Of a DNA stretch of 64,000 nucleotides, positions 61,491-64,000 are shown piece by piece; position 1 is the first letter of the stretch; every line of letters begins with the position of its first letter. A program made the position numbers and the translations under genes. The notes under the pieces are model-generated. The model had not been told where the DNA came from and did no database searches. It saw only the letters and a program-made list of their open reading frames with translations. The DNA is from Corynebacterium sp. p3-SID1056 (GTDB lineage: Bacteria; Actinomycetota; Actinomycetes; Mycobacteriales; Mycobacteriaceae): NCBI RefSeq assembly GCF_025152525.1, contig NZ_JALXXL010000008.1, positions 62,001 through 126,000 of the forward strand, in the 5' to 3' direction.

Positions 61491-61519
61491 TTGCACTCGA
61501 ACATGTGTATGTATATAAC
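61491..61519 (+). promoter_or_regulatory. Promoter of the HNH gene
   Basis: TTGCAC (61491-61496), 17-bp spacer, TATAAC (61514-61519). The region is notably AT-rich for this genome. Leader of about 45 nt. Confidence 0.6.
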
Positions 61520-61572
61520 GGAAGGCAAACCCACCCACCCAGATCGCCGCGCCACAGAATTGAGAGACCGTC

Positions 61573-63030
61573 ATGGACCTTGTCATCCCGGAAGAAGAAA
61601 AACTCGCTGCTCAACTAGCAAAGAATATTCACGTTAACCACGATGATTCCACTGTTGCCCGCGCGCGGATGCTCGACGCCGTCGGGCAGTTCGACGAGGG
61701 GGATTGTGCGCCTCGCCTAGGTTCGAAAACTACCGCCGCTTGGTTGATACGCGATCTACGTATCCCCCGGAGCACTGCTTTCGAGTATGTATTCGTCGCC
61801 AGGGGGATACGACAGTATCGCATGCTTTATGAGTCGTTCGAAAAAGCGCGGATTAGTTACACCACCGTCAGGTGGCTGTTGAACTACATGAATGAGGAGA
61901 ACGAAGGCGAACTCGTCGCAGACGCTGAGGCAATGTGCTTCTCTGAGCTCCAGCAAAAGCTCGCAGGTGTGGAACCAAACGATGATAAAGACCCCACCGA
62001 GCCGTACTTCCGGCTCAACAAGCGCAAAGACGGGATGGTCCACCTTGATGTCCTGCTGCCAGCCGTCACCGGCGAGGAGCTGCTCGCCGCGCTCAAACTC
62101 GCCCAGTTAGCCAACCACGGTCTCGAGGACACGACACCCGAAGCGCTGGACGATCCCGAAGCTCTCGACGCGCTCCTAAAGCAGGCGGAAGCCACCGAAG
62201 AATGCTGTCCGGCGACCAAGACCGCTCCACCAGGGTCCAACCGCAAGAGCCTCTGGGAGGACATTAAATCGACCGCCAAAGCGCTCGATGAAGAGCACAG
62301 CGCCTCGCGCTTCGGCCCGCCAGAACCGCGGAGCTTCTACTCCGCCTTCATCGCCATGATCAATATGGTGCGCACCAACCCCTCCAGCCCGCTGCGCACC
62401 CCGGGTGCCCACGTGAACATCATGGTGACCGAGGACGGTCGCGCGTGGATGCCCAACAACCTGCAGGCGAAGTCTTCTGCAGTTGAGAGCTACATCGCCA
62501 ACGCGATGGTCCGCTTCCATGTGGTGGATAGCAAGGGGCTGACGCTCAACGTCAGCCGCCAGCAACGTTTCGCCACAGACGGGCAGGTCGCCGCGCTGCT
62601 GGCCAACTGGGGCCACCAATGTTCCATGCCTGGCTGTACGCATACCCGCTTTCTTCAAATGCACCACATCAAGGACTGGTCCCGCAACGGGGAGACCAAC
62701 ATGGACAACCTGTTGCCCCTGTGCTCGTCGTGCCACTCGCTGGTGAGCAATAACTCCATCCATATCTGGCAGCGTGGAGGCGACATCCACTACCGCTTCG
62801 CCGATGGCACCCGCTATACCTCCCACAACCGAACGCTTCCCACCGCCGCACCCGCACCCCGCACGCGCACCTGCGACGGAAACTGTACCGACTGCGCAGA
62901 CCACGCCGAATGCGGCACAACACAACCTCGACAGTCCGCCGCCGCAGACTGCCGGGGAAGCCGAGCGCCTAGTGCAGCGTGTACGGCACCACCGTGCCGG
63001 AACCCCAAAGTTGTAGCCCCGTCACCGTGA
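61573..63030 (+). CDS. DUF222/HNH endonuclease domain protein
   Basis: Protein of 485 residues. The DUF222-type helical region covers about 1-300. The HNH nuclease is at about 345-400: CSMPGCTHTRFLQMHHI, then NLLPLCSSCHSLV, with two C-x2-C-like zinc pairs and the catalytic His pair. Such proteins occur in many copies in actinobacteria and are thought mobile-element related. The tail after residue 430 is low-complexity and Cys-rich. Codons 454-459 come from the palindromic repeat, and the last 62 bp overlap menA antisense. The 5' region is less GC-rich than its neighbours. Cleavage target unknown. Confidence 0.85.
   Translation: MDLVIPEEEKLAAQLAKNIHVNHDDSTVARARMLDAVGQFDEGDCAPRLGSKTTAAWLIRDLRIPRSTAFEYVFVARGIRQYRMLYESFEKARISYTTVRWLLNYMNEENEGELVADAEAMCFSELQQKLAGVEPNDDKDPTEPYFRLNKRKDGMVHLDVLLPAVTGEELLAALKLAQLANHGLEDTTPEALDDPEALDALLKQAEATEECCPATKTAPPGSNRKSLWEDIKSTAKALDEEHSASRFGPPEPRSFYSAFIAMINMVRTNPSSPLRTPGAHVNIMVTEDGRAWMPNNLQAKSSAVESYIANAMVRFHVVDSKGLTLNVSRQQRFATDGQVAALLANWGHQCSMPGCTHTRFLQMHHIKDWSRNGETNMDNLLPLCSSCHSLVSNNSIHIWQRGGDIHYRFADGTRYTSHNRTLPTAAPAPRTRTCDGNCTDCADHAECGTTQPRQSAAADCRGSRAPSAACTAPPCRNPKVVAPSP
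62933..62950. repeat. 18-bp palindrome-type repeat, in frame in the HNH gene
   Basis: AGTCCGCCGCCGCAGACT encodes SAAAD within QSAAADC. A mixed, imperfect version of the two perfect palindromes. Confidence 0.78.
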
Positions 63031-63946
63031 GTGCAACGGCGGTCAGGACGGACCACAACAGCATGGCTCGACCGTTCATGCCCAGCACCGGGATGAGGTC
63101 CTTGCCCTGGGCGTGCTGGCGCTGCACGGTCAAGATGGAGGACACCGCGAAGGGCAAAGCAGCGAAGCCCAATAGTGCAAGCGAGTTGCCCAAAAGCAGT
63201 GATACCGCAAACGGCGTCAAGGTCAGGACGGTAAACAAGCGGCGCGCACGTACGTCACCGATGCGCACGGCCAGGGTGTGCTTGCCAGCAGCCGCATCGG
63301 TATCGATGTCGCGGATATTGTTGGCCAAATTTACCGATGCCGAAATCGCGCCGACACCAATCGCCACCAACCAGCCATCCACGGTCAACCAGCCAGCCTG
63401 CGTGAACTGCGTGCCAAGGACCGCGACGAGCCCGAAGAAAACGAACACCGCCAACTCGCCGAAGCCGTAGTAGCCGTAGGGCTTCTTTCCGCCGGTGTAG
63501 AACCATGCGGCTGCGATACACGCCGCGCCGACCAGTACGAGCCACCACGCGCTCATCACCGCAAGGATGATTCCCAGCACCGCGGCCACGAAGAAAGAGA
63601 CAAAAGCTGCGAGTTTCACGTCCTGCGGGCGCGCTAACCCCGAGGCGGTGATGCGGGTGGGGCCGGTGCGGTCATCGTCGGTGCCGCGGACCCCGTCGGA
63701 GTAGTCGTTGGCAAAGTTCACGCCGACGATCAGGGCCCACGCAACACCGAGCGCCAACAGTGCCTTGCCCAGGTGCATGCCGCCGTTGTACGCGGCGAGG
63801 CCGGTACCGGCAATGACGGGCGCGAAAGCGTTCGGCCACGTGTGAGGACGCGCCGCTTGCCACCAGTCGTGAAAAGTCGCCTTCCCGTGCCCGGCAACAT
63901 TATCAGGCTGCGCAGAGTCGGTTGCTGTACCCGTCGTGTCAGTCAT
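62969..63946 (-). CDS. menA: 1,4-dihydroxy-2-naphthoate polyprenyltransferase
   Basis: UbiA-family membrane enzyme attaching the prenyl chain in menaquinone synthesis, 325 residues with about eight or nine membrane segments. The first Asp-rich motif is NFANDYSDGVRGTDDDR and the second NNIRDIDTDAAAGKHTLA. Residues 1-25 are polar. The ATG at 63944-63946 has CATGAT ending 7 nt upstream. Its 3' end is overlapped by the convergent HNH gene. Confidence 0.94.
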   Translation of the reverse strand: MTDTTGTATDSAQPDNVAGHGKATFHDWWQAARPHTWPNAFAPVIAGTGLAAYNGGMHLGKALLALGVAWALIVGVNFANDYSDGVRGTDDDRTGPTRITASGLARPQDVKLAAFVSFFVAAVLGIILAVMSAWWLVLVGAACIAAAWFYTGGKKPYGYYGFGELAVFVFFGLVAVLGTQFTQAGWLTVDGWLVAIGVGAISASVNLANNIRDIDTDAAAGKHTLAVRIGDVRARRLFTVLTLTPFAVSLLLGNSLALLGFAALPFAVSSILTVQRQHAQGKDLIPVLGMNGRAMLLWSVLTAVALTVTGLQLWGSGTVVPYTLH

Positions 63947-64000
63947 GCCTCCCATCATGCCCCTATTTACTCAAGTCGGCTAAAGTTTTGGCACATGTGG

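Overview
The window is a piece of chromosome from a mycolate-containing, high-GC actinobacterium, almost certainly a Corynebacterium. It has two corynomycoloyl (antigen 85-like) transferases, mshA for mycothiol, a menaquinone-type succinate dehydrogenase with a five-helix SdhC, a BldC-like regulator followed by a 33-residue basic ribosomal peptide, and senX3/regX3 next to gpmA. The gene order lpd-sdhCAB, gpmA-senX3-regX3-ppx-proC and hemA-hemC-hemD-hemB-hemE-hemY-hemL-ccs matches what I know of C. glutamicum. I cannot name the species. I found no tRNA, rRNA, CRISPR array, transposase or prophage.

Layout. (1) 1-9000, cell envelope: reading leftwards, a mycoloyltransferase, a prolyl-oligopeptidase-like enzyme, a polysaccharide flippase-like protein, rmlB, the rmlC-rmlD fusion and a Thr/Pro-rich surface protein. 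A second mycoloyltransferase lies to the right, and a 36-codon gene sits between the two transferases on the opposite strand. (2) 9000-15000, central carbon and respiration: lpd, sdhC-sdhA-sdhB and a small membrane protein. (3) 15000-25600: DUF445, DUF2516, an aldolase-like pseudoenzyme, an LmeA-like lipoprotein-type protein, a methyltransferase, DUF2505, murB, two tandem acyl-CoA synthetases and an EspI-like MinD ATPase. (4) 25600-36800: mshA, a secreted trypsin-like protease, gpmA, senX3-regX3, a cysteine-rich protein, ppx, a repeat-containing membrane protein, proC, bldC-like, bS22-like, a HAD phosphatase and a glutaredoxin-like protein. (5) 36800-57900: heme synthesis from glutamyl-tRNA to the coproporphyrin stage, followed by cytochrome c maturation (thioredoxin-like lipoprotein, CcdA, ResB, CcsB). 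A P-type-ATPase-like protein that has lost its catalytic residues sits inside the hem cluster. (6) 57900-64000: galE, small membrane proteins, an AEC transporter, a lipoprotein, a DUF222/HNH protein and menA.

The regions fit together functionally. Menaquinone (menA), succinate dehydrogenase, heme and cytochrome c maturation all serve the respiratory chain. The rml, mycoloyltransferase, murB, galE and LmeA-like genes serve the arabinogalactan/mycolate envelope.

Most unusual observations: an 18-bp NotI-containing palindrome that occurs both between genes and in frame inside proteins as a SAAAD peptide; the pseudo-P-type ATPase; the 36-residue mycomembrane-peptide candidate; an intact methyltransferase frame without an ATG/GTG/TTG start; and many -10-like hexamers placed 6-8 nt before start codons, which suggests widespread leaderless transcription.
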